From contig JAKSJO010000022.1 of the NCBI GenBank assembly GCA_024398125.1, positions 1-40,041 of the forward strand: DNA of 40,041 nucleotides. The letters run 5' to 3'. The translations under genes and the position numbers were made by a program. Every line of letters begins with the position of its first letter. The first letter of the stretch is position 1. This DNA is from Bacteroidales bacterium. Lineage in GTDB: Bacteria; Bacteroidota; Bacteroidia; Bacteroidales; UBA932. Positions 1-8,514 of the stretch are shown piece after piece. The notes under the pieces were generated by a model that saw nothing but the letters and a program-made list of their open reading frames with translations, was not told where the DNA came from and ran no database searches.

Positions 1-641
1 GAGTTGTTGAAGAATCTGGAGTTGAGGCCGGGAAGAACCTGTGCTTCGTATTTCCAGCTTCCATATTCGCCCCTGAAGCTGACGCCTATCTGATGCCATG
101 TGCATGGGAGTATCGTGGATTCGCCCTCCTGCCTGTAGACTGTGAAGAATTTGTCCGGCTCGTGGCGTGAATTGGTCAGTCCAACCGGAACTATGATCAT
201 TCCTGCGCGGATGTTCGCCCATTTGCGGAAGCTTTTCTGGATCCAGAACTGCTCCAGGAACACTTCTCCGCCGCGCTCGATCTCGTGTTCCAGCTCAACC
301 GCCTCGTCGCCTTCGACCTCTATCGAGGCCTCGACTCCTCCGTGCTCGAATTCTATTTCAGTTCCCATCGACCAGCCTTTTCCAAAGCCGTAGCCCAGCA
401 TGAATACCACATGCGGCAGGTCGAAACGGCCATGTGCGGGCGCGTCGGCATACCTGGATGGAAACATGTATCGATACGGTGAATCGCTGTATAGATTGAT
501 TGAATAGGCGGACTCCCCATAGCCTCCCATGGTCAGTCCCTTCTCATTCTCGAAACGAAGCGCGGCAGCCTCGCGTGATTCCTGTGCAGCCGCGCATATC
601 GAAAACAACGAAAATATCTCTAATAACAACAAATGTCGCAT
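1..641 (-). CDS. Outer-membrane porin, phosphate-selective porin O/P-like (5' part only)
   Basis: The reading frame is open from an ATG at 641 to the window edge, so about 213 N-terminal residues are visible and the C-terminus is missing. The protein starts with a hydrophobic signal peptide ending near CAAAQ. Alternating, aromatic-rich strands follow, as in a beta-barrel, with stretches such as GRFDLPHVVFMLGYGFGKGW, EFEHGG, LEQFWIQKSF and TILPCTWHQIG. These are the kind of blocks I know from Bacteroidota porins of the OprO/OprP type. It would sit in the outer membrane and pass small solutes; the substrate cannot be told. An A-rich stretch with AAGGACAG just before the ATG is a possible ribosome site, and a good promoter lies upstream. 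It points away from the CRISPR locus and is probably unrelated to it. Moderately sure of the family, sure that it is a gene. Confidence 0.75.
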   Translation of the reverse strand, partial: MRHLLLLEIFSLFSICAAAQESREAAALRFENEKGLTMGGYGESAYSINLYSDSPYRYMFPSRYADAPAHGRFDLPHVVFMLGYGFGKGWSMGTEIEFEHGGVEASIEVEGDEAVELEHEIERGGEVFLEQFWIQKSFRKWANIRAGMIIVPVGLTNSRHEPDKFFTVYRQEGESTILPCTWHQIGVSFRGEYGSWKYEAQVLPGLNSRFFNN

Positions 642-661
642 CTGTCCTTTTTTTTTGTTTG

Positions 662-692
662 CAAAGGTACAGGTGCGGAGTCCCGCCATCAA
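662..692 (-). promoter_or_regulatory. Promoter of the porin gene
   Basis: On the minus strand the -7 element TACCTTTG (662-669) is preceded by exactly 20 nt and then TTG (690-692). This matches the Bacteroidota consensus TTG-N19-21-TAnnTTTG. The start codon is about 20 nt downstream, giving a short leader. Confidence 0.7.
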
Positions 693-825
693 TCAGCAGT
701 TTTGTCCATTTTTCATCGGGCCTCTAATCATTTGTAGTTATCGTGGTACGAGAAAGAAGCTGTTCCCTTAAAATTAACTCCAAATAGAAATCAAAAGGAG
801 ACCTGGCGTATGTAGAATCTTGTGC

Positions 826-855
826 AAAAAAAAGAAAGCGGAGACAAGCTCCGCC
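826..855 (-). terminator. Intrinsic terminator of the tracrRNA
   Basis: On the minus strand GGCGGAG and CTCCGCT form a stem around a short loop (838-855). A T-rich tract follows, ending in eight T in a row (complement of 826-833). Confidence 0.85.
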
Positions 856-912
856 TTTCCTGAATGTTTTCACAACGGAATAATCCTTATTGTGATTTGC
901 TTTCAACTTTGT
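826..912 (-). ncRNA. tracrRNA of the type II-C CRISPR system
   Basis: This is the trans-activating RNA that pairs with the crRNA repeat and loads Cas9. On the minus strand the RNA begins with an anti-repeat (890-908, GTTGAAAGCAAATCACAAT). It is complementary to the first 19 nt of the repeat as read on the minus strand, with one G-U wobble at the end; ACAAA just before it can pair further after one bulged A. Next come AAGGATTATTCCGTTGTG, which resembles the nexus region of II-C tracrRNAs, and a GC-rich hairpin with a run of eight T. A perfect promoter lies just upstream, so the predicted RNA is about 87 nt. It is divergent from cas9. The ends are predicted from promoter and terminator, not measured. 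Confidence 0.9.
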
Positions 913-916
913 TTTG

Positions 917-947
917 CAAATATATCCAGACGAAAAGAGAAAAGCAA
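917..947 (-). promoter_or_regulatory. Promoter of the tracrRNA
   Basis: The minus strand reads TTG (945-947), 20 nt, TATATTTG (917-924), a full match to the Bacteroidota consensus. A start about 4-7 nt downstream puts the RNA 5' end right at the anti-repeat, which suggests a short primary tracrRNA that needs little or no 5' processing. Confidence 0.8.
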
Positions 948-959
948 AACAATAATCAT

Positions 960-967
960 TATATTTG
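960..967 (+). promoter_or_regulatory. Probable cas9 operon promoter (-7 element)
   Basis: TATATTTG lies 18 nt before the cas9 start codon. No TTG is seen 19-21 nt upstream, so the -33 element is poor. The element lies only about 13 nt from the -33 box of the divergent tracrRNA promoter. Confidence 0.5.
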
Positions 968-985
968 GTAAAATACTATTTGACA

Positions 986-3900
986 ATGAAGCGAATACTC
1001 GGACTTGATCTTGGATCCTCAAGCATTGGATGGGCTGTTGTGGATCTTGATTCAGATAAAAGAAGTATCGTCAACATGGGAAGCAGGATTATCCCGCTTA
1101 CCACGGATGATGAAAAACAGTTCACAAAAGGACAGGCAATCACAAAGAATGCCGACAGAACGTCTATGCGAACTGCAAGGAAAGGCTATGACCGTTATCA
1201 GATGAGACGGGCCAACCTGAAGGCCATTCTTGAAGATGCTGGGATCGTTCCGGTTGATATCGTGAAGCCGATTGACCTTTGGATGCTTCGGAGCAAGGCA
1301 GTTTCAGAGCGTATTGAATTGTCTGAACTTGGTCGCGTATTGCTTCATATCAACCAGAAGCGAGGCTATAAGTCGGGAAAGGAAGATTTCAACGACAGCT
1401 CAAAATCCAAGTATGTTCAAAGTGTAAACGAAAACTACAAGTATCTTGTTGATAATAACATGACACTTGGTCAGTATTTCTATGGAGAACTTCTTAAAGA
1501 TGGCGCTTTCCGCGTCAAGGACAGGGTGTATCCACGTATCGCATACATTTCCGAGTTTGATGCGATAATTGCTAAGCAGAGAGAGTTCTACCCCGATGTC
1601 CTTACGGATGCTTTTGTCAAAAGAGTCAAGGACGAGACAATTTTCTATCAGAGAAAGTTGAAATCGTGTAAACACCTTGTATCAGTTTGCGAATTCGAAA
1701 AGAAGGAGTACATAAAAGCCGATGGTACATCGATAGTGACAGGTCCGAAAGTGGCCCCGAAGTCATCTCCAGTTGCCCAGCTGTGCAAGGTTTGGGAGTT
1801 TGTGAATACCATAACGATCACAAACAAGTTAGGAGACCAGCTGTATTTATCTCCTGAACAGAAGATGGCTATAGCTGATTATCTCAAACGAAATGTCAGG
1901 ATAAAGGTTACTGAAGTACAAAAGATTCTTGGGATATCGAGGAAAGATGGATGGTGGATTGACAAGACCATCTCCCAGAGAAATGTAGGTGATTCCACAT
2001 ACGTAAGAATCGCGGAGGCTCTCGGAGGAAAGTATCCCGAACTTCTTAGAATGGAAGTTATCATTGACGATCTTCCCGATACATCTACAGGTGAGGTGCG
2101 ACTTGCAGTTTCGGAATCAATCAAGACGGAACCTCTGTTCCGGCTATGGCACACGATGTACTCGATATCGGACGAAGATGAACTTCGTAAAGCTCTGACC
2201 AGGAAATTCGGCATAACAGATGAAGACATATTGACAAATCTGTCGAGGATCGATTTCGTCAAGGATGCCTATTCGGGAAAGTCAAACACGGCAATGAGAA
2301 AGATACTTCCGTATCTCATGAAGGGATACGTATATTCCGATGCATGTGTCATGGCTGGCTATAATCATAGCAACTCTATCACCAAGGAAGAGAATCTAAA
2401 GCGTGAGCTTAAGACCAGGCTTGACCCGATCATGAAGGGTGAAATGCGTCAGCCTATTGTCGAGAAGATTCTGAATCAGACGATCAACGTGGTAAATGCC
2501 CTTATCGAACAATATGGAGCGTTTGATGAGATTCGAGTTGAGCTTGCCAGGTCGCTCAAGCAGAGTAGGGAAGAGAGGGAAAGGACCACAAGTGATATCT
2601 CCCGGAATGAACGAGAGAACAAGGTTGCTGCTGAGAAGGTCGCAGAATATGGTTTCACACCAACCAGGAACCGTATACTCAAGATGAAACTATGGGAGGA
2701 GACCCAGCATCTCTGTGTGTATTGCGGCCAGCCTGTGAGTGCAACGGAATTCCTGTCTGGTATCGATGTGGAAAAGGAACATATCATACCTAAGTCTCTA
2801 TTGTTTGATAACGGCTCAAGCAACGTTACCTGCGCATGCAGAAAGTGTAACCAGGAGAAAGGCAATAAGACAGCTTTCGACTTTATGAAATCGAAAGGTG
2901 ACGCAGAGTTCACAGATTATGCGGAGAGGGTAAAGTCTCTTTATGACAATAAGCAGATCCGCTGGTCAAAATATGACAAACTGATGATGTCCCAGGACTC
3001 TATTCCTACGGATTTCATAAACCGCCAGCTTCGCGAGACACAGTATGTTTCGAAGAAAGCAGTAGAGTTGCTTAAAGAAGTATGCTACAATGTGTGTGCT
3101 ACCAGTGGAAGTGTTACAGACTTCCTTCGCCATACATGGGGTTGGGATGAAGTTCTTCATGACCTTCATTTCGATCAGTATAAGGAGGCAGGATTGACCG
3201 AGATCAAAGAGGTCGCAACAAATGGGAATGTGAAGCAAGTTGAACGTATCAAGGGCTGGACGAAGCGTATGGATCACAGGCATCATGCAGTTGATGCCTT
3301 GGCGATAGCTTGTACGTCGCAGAGCATTATTCAGCAACTGAACACTCTCAGCACTCTGAAAGATGTTCCAAATTCCGGAATTGAATCGCAAGGAACACAG
3401 TTCAAGGAAAGGCATACCCGACTTGAGAAATACGTCCTTTCACAGCCTCACTTTACTACGGCAGAAGTCAGGGAGGCTGTAGAAAAGATTCTCATTTCCT
3501 TCAAGAGCGGAAAGAAGGTTGCAACACCAGGAAAGAGGTACGTTTATCAAGGTGGCAAGCGAGTTCTAAAGCAGAATACTCTTGTCCCTAGAGGTGCATT
3601 GTCGGAGCAGACTGTCTATGGCAAGATTTCTCTGAATGGAAAGGATGAGATTGTTGTTAAGCAGGCTGTTTCAAGCCTGGATTCAAAGAAGGCCGCCAAG
3701 ATAGTTGATGCTGCAATAAAGGCTATCATCCTTGATTATCTCGATAAACATAAAGGCAAGTTTGTAGAGAATGATCCTCCAAGGGACCATCAGGGCAATA
3801 TTATCAGATCGGTAAGGATTACGACTGGTTTGGATGCGGTCGTTCCTGTGCGTTACGATTCGAATGGTGAACCAATGGGTTTTGTGAAGCCGGGAAACAA

Positions 3901-4398
3901 CCACCACATCGCCTTGTATCGTGACAGGAAAGGAAAACTGCAGGAGAGTGTCGTAACCTTCTGGCATGCGGTTGAGAGGAAAAAGTACGGTCTCCCGGTT
4001 GTTATCAAGGATCCTTCAGGATGTCATGCTGAGCTCCCTGATAATCTGCCGGAATCATTCCTTGCTCAATTACCTGACCCGACATGGCAATTTGAGATGT
4101 CTCTGCAGTCAAATGAGATGTTCATTCTTGGCATGACTGAAGAGGAATATGATGATGCGATTGCTGCTGGCGAGTTCGCAAAGTTGAGTAAACATCTTTA
4201 CAGAGTTCAGAAACTTGCATCAATGTACTATGTTTTTCGACATCATTTGGAAACATCGGTTGATGATAAGATAAATGGTGAAAAAAATGAGAAGCTATCA
4301 ATGGCATTGGGTAAGTTTATTAGAATTACAAGTTTTGATAGTCTATATAGAATGAACCCAATAAAACTCACGATTTCCAACCTTGGCGAGATCAAGCC

Positions 4399-4402
<4 letters not shown>
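986..4402 (+). CDS. cas9: CRISPR-associated endonuclease Cas9, type II-C
   Basis: RNA-guided DNA endonuclease that cuts both target strands using tracrRNA and crRNA. The start at 986 gives MKRILGLDLGSSSIGW, the canonical RuvC-I beginning with D8 as first catalytic residue; an in-frame start at 965 would add seven residues and overlap the promoter. An Arg-rich bridge helix follows (near RTARKGYDRYQMRRANLKAI). RuvC-II has E519 (EIRVELARSLKQS). The HNH domain has CVYC and CRKC pairs around EHIIPKS with H599. RuvC-III has HHAVDALAIA with H767 and D770. All nuclease residues are present, so it should be active. At 1138 residues it is within the usual II-C range. It overlaps cas1 by 4 nt. Base composition is AT-richer than the housekeeping genes, consistent with horizontal transfer. 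Confidence 0.97.
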
Positions 4403-5678
<1,276 letters not shown>

Positions 5679-5693
5679 TGGTTATAGAGACGA

Positions 5694-5728
5694 AAAAATC
5701 AGGGCAACTGCCCTGATTTTTCTTTTTC
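5694..5728 (+). terminator. Intrinsic terminator after cas2
   Basis: A 13-bp perfect stem (AAAAATCAGGGCA with TGCCCTGATTTTT, two-base loop) is followed by TTCTTTTT. It has A- and T-rich flanks on both sides, so it can also stop minus-strand transcripts leaving the array. Confidence 0.85.
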
Positions 5729-5776
5729 TGAATAGCTAATCTAATTAATTGACTATCAGCTAAATCTTTGAATCCA

Positions 5777-7508
5777 GTTGTGACTGTATGTCAAAGTTAC
5801 AAATGTTGAAAGCAAATCACAACCTTTCTGTCGGTGGTTCTATTTATTATAATGTTGTGACTGTATGTCAAAGTTACAAATGTTGAAAGCAAATCACAAC
5901 TCACGCAAGGACATCAATAAGGCAAAGGGGTTGTGACTGTATGTCAAAGTTACAAATGTTGAAAGCAAATCACAACCATCGGAGCAGTGAGTGGTGCAAA
6001 TCCGACGTTGTGACTGTATGTCAAAGTTACAAATGTTGAAAGCAAATCACAACCGGTCAAGGCTCCATCCCGTTGGGGACTTGGTTGTGACTGTATGTCA
6101 AAGTTACAAATGTTGAAAGCAAATCACAACGGTCCTGGGCCACGGCCACGTCAATGGAGTGTTGTGACTGTATGTCAAAGTTACAAATGTTGAAAGCAAA
6201 TCACAACATCTTTCGTTCATAACTATTTCTCAATTGGTTGTGACTGTATGTCAAAGTTACAAATGTTGAAAGCAAATCACAACGGTATTTGATACAATCG
6301 CCTATTTTATAGGTTGTGACTGTATGTCAAAGTTACAAATGTTGAAAGCAAATCACAACCCCTACCGTCCGGGCGTACTATCTGTTACGTTGTGACTGTA
6401 TGTCAAAGTTACAAATGTTGAAAGCAAATCACAACATGCGGTTGTGACAATCTGGGCGGTCTTAGTTGTGACTGTATGTCAAAGTTACAAATGTTGAAAG
6501 CAAATCACAACTTGTACGCGCTGATGTTGTCCTTGAGGTCGTTGTGACTGTATGTCAAAGTTACAAATGTTGAAAGCAAATCACAACTCTCACGACCTAT
6601 GACAGCGTGGAGTGCGGTTGTGACTGTATGTCAAAGTTACAAATGTTGAAAGCAAATCACAACACCGGGATGGTCTTGCTTGTGCCGCCGCCGGGTTGTG
6701 ACTGTATGTCAAAGTTACAAATGTTGAAAGCAAATCACAACATACGACCACCACATCATTACATCGCCGTGTTGTGACTGTATGTCAAAGTTACAAATGT
6801 TGAAAGCAAATCACAACGGCGCTTCGTTTCCCCCTTCAGGACTTTGTGTTGTGACTGTATGTCAAAGTTACAAATGTTGAAAGCAAATCACAACGCTCCG
6901 TAAAAACAATAATATCCGTTAAACGTTGTGACTGTATGTCAAAGTTACAAATGTTGAAAGCAAATCACAACCGAGCGTGTCGCCGTTTTGCATCATTCTA
7001 AGTTGTGACTGTATGTCAAAGTTACAAATGTTGAAAGCAAATCACAACACCCTGGAGATGTAATCATTGACCCTTGCGTTGTGACTGTATGTCAAAGTTA
7101 CAAATGTTGAAAGCAAATCACAACAAATTGTAACGCCTGTTGATAATAAGGGTTGTTGTGACTGTATGTCAAAGTTACAAATGTTGAAAGCAAATCACAA
7201 CACAACGAAACCGTAATTGTTGTTGAACGTTGTTGTGACTGTATGTCAAAGTTACAAATGTTGAAAGCAAATCACAACAGCCCAGGGCTTCGCTCTGGGC
7301 GGTAGAGTGTTGTGACTGTATGTCAAAGTTACAAATGTTGAAAGCAAATCACAACGGTGGCGGCCCAATTCGTGCCAATGTTTGGTTGTGACTGTATGTC
7401 AAAGTTACAAATGTTGAAAGCAAATCACAACACCTAAAGGGTACAAGATACCAGGCAGCGAGTTGTGACTGTATGTCAAAGTTACAAATGTTGAAAGCAA
7501 ATCACAAC
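5777..7508 (-). CRISPR. Type II-C CRISPR array, 23 repeats of 47 nt and 22 spacers
   Basis: Repeats start at 5777, 5854, 5930, 6007, 6084, 6161, 6237, 6313, 6389, 6465, 6541, 6617, 6695, 6771, 6848, 6925, 7002, 7078, 7155, 7232, 7309, 7385 and 7462. I read all 23 as identical, including both terminal ones. As read on the plus strand the repeat begins GTTGTGACTGTATGTC and ends AAGCAAATCACAAC. Spacers are 30 nt (11), 29 nt (10) and 31 nt (1), all different. The strand is inferred from the tracrRNA: its anti-repeat pairs with the 5' half of the minus-strand repeat, which is the part kept in a mature type II crRNA. The conventional leader would then lie at 7509 and beyond, away from cas2. Because no terminal repeat is degenerate, the old end cannot be recognised from decay. 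Confidence 0.98.
5792..7507 (-). promoter_or_regulatory. Promoter embedded in every CRISPR repeat (23 copies)
   Basis: Within each repeat, plus-strand nt 16-23 (CAAAGTTA) and nt 44-46 (CAA) read on the minus strand as TTG, 20 nt, TAACTTTG. This is a full match to the Bacteroidota promoter consensus, in the direction of crRNA transcription. The start would fall in the last 9-12 nt of the repeat, so each promoter would give a crRNA precursor holding one spacer and the next repeat. Neisseria II-C arrays are known to use promoters inside repeats; here this is inferred from sequence only. Confidence 0.6.
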
Positions 7509-7762
7509 CCTATAACACCATTACTAGAAAAGAGAAGCAAATCTTGAAGTATAATTCAACCTTCAATTCAAATGCTCACTGTTTAGCCTTATATTTTGAA
7601 GACTCGATACTCATCTATCGGTCTTGCAAAAACAATTCGCAACTACTTTGAAACCATCACAGAAGCCCAGGAAGTCATTGTCTTCAAAGGGAAAATAATG
7701 ATTACAGTCACTCGTGGACGAATTGGAAAGTCGTTTGAGAGAGACTTTTGTAAAGAATATAC

Positions 7763-7796
7763 AAAAAAATAAATAGACCTCGAAGAGGTCTATTTA
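7763..7796 (-). terminator. Intrinsic terminator of short unit C
   Basis: TAAATAGACCTC and GAGGTCTATTTA form a 12-bp stem with a GAA/TTC loop (7770-7796). On the minus strand it is followed by seven T; on the plus strand no T-run follows, so it works for the minus strand. Confidence 0.8.
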
Positions 7797-7856
7797 TGAG
7801 ATGGTTATCTGTAGTTCCACCTCTCCACGAAAACTTACGGGTAGTCATTTCTGACA
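7763..7856 (-). ncRNA. Candidate short transcript (unit C), about 90 nt
   Basis: A consensus promoter (7860-7889) and a strong terminator (7763-7796) bound about 90 nt on the minus strand. An ATG at 7848 opens a frame starting MTTRKFSWRGG, but it has no stop before the terminator T-run, so the product is more likely RNA than protein. It does not match an RNA family I can name. It runs in the same direction as the crRNAs and ends before the array. Confidence 0.35.
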
Positions 7857-7859
7857 ACG

Positions 7860-7889
7860 CAAATATAGTTACTATCTCTGAACAACCAA
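7860..7889 (-). promoter_or_regulatory. Promoter of short unit C
   Basis: The minus strand reads TTG (7887-7889), 19 nt, TATATTTG (7860-7867). The -33 box overlaps the T-run of the terminator of the preceding unit, so the two units are packed tail to head. Confidence 0.6.
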
Positions 7890-7915
7890 AAAGTCCGGCC
7901 ATCTGACCGGACTTT
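7888..7915 (-). terminator. Intrinsic terminator of short unit B
   Basis: AAAGTCCGG and CCGGACTTT form a 9-bp stem around an 8-nt loop (7890-7915). On the minus strand five T close the structure. It begins 4 nt after the stop codon of the frame in unit B. Confidence 0.75.
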
Positions 7916-7919
7916 AATA

Positions 7920-8102
7920 CTATTTCTTTTTCTTCTTCTGACCGACGCCTATATGAAGCGAGTCATTAAGAACCGTATGGCGAACGGAGATGCCATCGAC
8001 GAAGTATGGCTTCGAAATGAAGATGGTTCAATCAAAAGACTCATAAAAAAGTTTGCGAGGCGTATGAAACGTCTCGCATTCTGGCAGCGAATCGGTAGTC
8101 AT
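7920..8102 (-). pseudogene. Small interrupted frame (unit B), 60 codons with an internal TGA
   Basis: A single minus-strand frame runs from an ATG at 8102 to a TAG at 7920-7922 and is broken only by a TGA at codon 25 (8028-8030). The first part reads MTTDSLPECETFHTPRKLFY; the second contains KPYFVDGISVRHTVLNDSLH and ends GVGQKKKKK right before an intrinsic terminator. Position, terminator and codon choice suggest a real small gene that suffered a nonsense change, for example TGG to TGA. A hairpin with a distal T-run (8045-8077) lies inside the frame and could stop part of the transcripts. I recognise no family. The antisense strand holds an uninterrupted 50-codon frame (7953-8105), which I think less likely because it lacks its own signals. 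Confidence 0.3.
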
Positions 8103-8122
8103 TAGCTACGGAATCGCTAGTG

Positions 8123-8130
8123 CAAATATA
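8123..8130 (-). promoter_or_regulatory. Possible promoter of short unit B (-7 element)
   Basis: TATATTTG on the minus strand lies 20 nt before the ATG of unit B. The -33 position reads TGT instead of TTG, so the promoter is weaker than that of unit C. Confidence 0.4.
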
Positions 8131-8159
8131 GCAATTATTTTCAATAACATACACCTCCT

Positions 8160-8198
8160 AAAAAAGAATCCGCCATCCCTTCATCAGAGGTGGCGGAT
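8160..8198 (-). terminator. Intrinsic terminator downstream of the solitary repeat
   Basis: ATCCGCCA and TGGCGGAT form the stem (8168-8198); on the minus strand TCTTTTTT follows. It closes a unit of about 200 nt that would start in the solitary repeat. Confidence 0.75.
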
Positions 8199-8356
8199 CA
8201 TCTTTCAATACTTCTTTATTTCCTCGCTATTACACATTCCTTCTCCATGGCTATCCCGCTTGACAGTCATCAGTGAGGGCGCGGTTGACCTTGAAGCGGT
8301 AGACCTCGATGTTGTACACGATGCCCTCATGGTCATGGTTGGATATCGAGCTTGTG

Positions 8357-8404
8357 GTTGTGACTGTATGTCAAAGTTACGAAATGCTGAAAGCAAATCA
8401 CAAC
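8357..8404 (-). repeat. Solitary degenerate CRISPR repeat
   Basis: A 48-nt copy of the array repeat, differing by one inserted G (8381) and one T-to-C change (8387), lies 848 nt beyond the last array repeat. No second repeat is near it. The minus-strand promoter is retained as TTG (8401-8403), 21 nt, TAACTTTG (8372-8379), and the 19-nt tracr-pairing part has one mismatch. A crRNA made from it would take its guide from 8405-8434. It may be a remnant of a longer array or a regulatory element. Confidence 0.9.
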
Positions 8405-8452
8405 AAATACTCCTGGAGCGATTCGTATAAGCGGAAGCATTATTGTTTAATG

Positions 8453-8483
8453 GAAAAATGAAACGAATCCGTTTCGATTTTTC
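8453..8483. promoter_or_regulatory. Long imperfect palindrome upstream of the toxin operon
   Basis: GAAAAATGAAACG and CGTTTCGATTTTTC pair with one bulged base around AATC. The palindrome ends exactly at the -33 box of the toxin promoter. A- and T-rich arms make it a possible bidirectional terminator; the position also suits an operator for the MqsA-like repressor. Confidence 0.5.
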
Positions 8484-8514
8484 TTGCTTATGGGGCTATT
8501 CTTTCCTATATTTG
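8484..8514 (+). promoter_or_regulatory. Promoter of the toxin-antitoxin-chaperone operon
   Basis: TTG (8484-8486), 20 nt and TATATTTG (8507-8514) match the Bacteroidota consensus fully. This places the transcription start near 8520 and rules out the possible upstream start at 8484 for the first gene. Confidence 0.75.

Larger units (their letters stand above)
7509..8356. other. Array-flanking region without a normal gene
   Basis: About 850 nt separate the array from the solitary repeat. 7509-7767 is AT-rich and would be the leader side for minus-strand crRNAs; I find no TAnnTTTG promoter there on the minus strand. A 58-codon plus-strand frame (7596-7772, only a TTG start) is unlike anything I recognise. 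From 7763 to 8356 there are short minus-strand units, each ending at an intrinsic terminator (listed separately). The minus-strand frame over about 8252-8350 (containing EGIVYNIEVYRFKVNRALT) has the G/C-ending codons of the core genes and may be a remnant of a real gene. Confidence 0.5.

Noticed and set aside
642-825. A gene between the porin and the tracrRNA
   Set aside because: Only short frames without signals; apart from the porin promoter I see nothing there.
5777-7508. crRNA transcription from the plus strand
   Set aside because: The tracrRNA anti-repeat would then pair with the 3' half of the repeat, which is removed from mature type II crRNAs, and the terminator hairpin is on the minus strand.
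7596-7772. Plus-strand 58-codon frame next to the array (contains EAQEVIVFKGKIMITVTRGR)
   Set aside because: Only a TTG start, no promoter, and the hairpin behind it terminates the other strand. Not listed as a gene, though a remnant cannot be excluded.
7708-7848. Minus-strand frame MTTRKFSWRGG running to 7708
   Set aside because: A strong terminator lies in the middle of the frame, so the full protein is unlikely; treated as a candidate short RNA.
7953-8105. Plus-strand 50-codon frame starting MKRVIKNRMANGDAIDEVWL
   Set aside because: It has no promoter or ribosome site of its own and lies antisense to a frame with promoter and terminator; it is strongly basic but matches nothing I know.
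8405-8434. Guide of the solitary repeat matching the toxin promoter
   Set aside because: By eye only a six-base match (GCTTAT) is shared; this is within chance.
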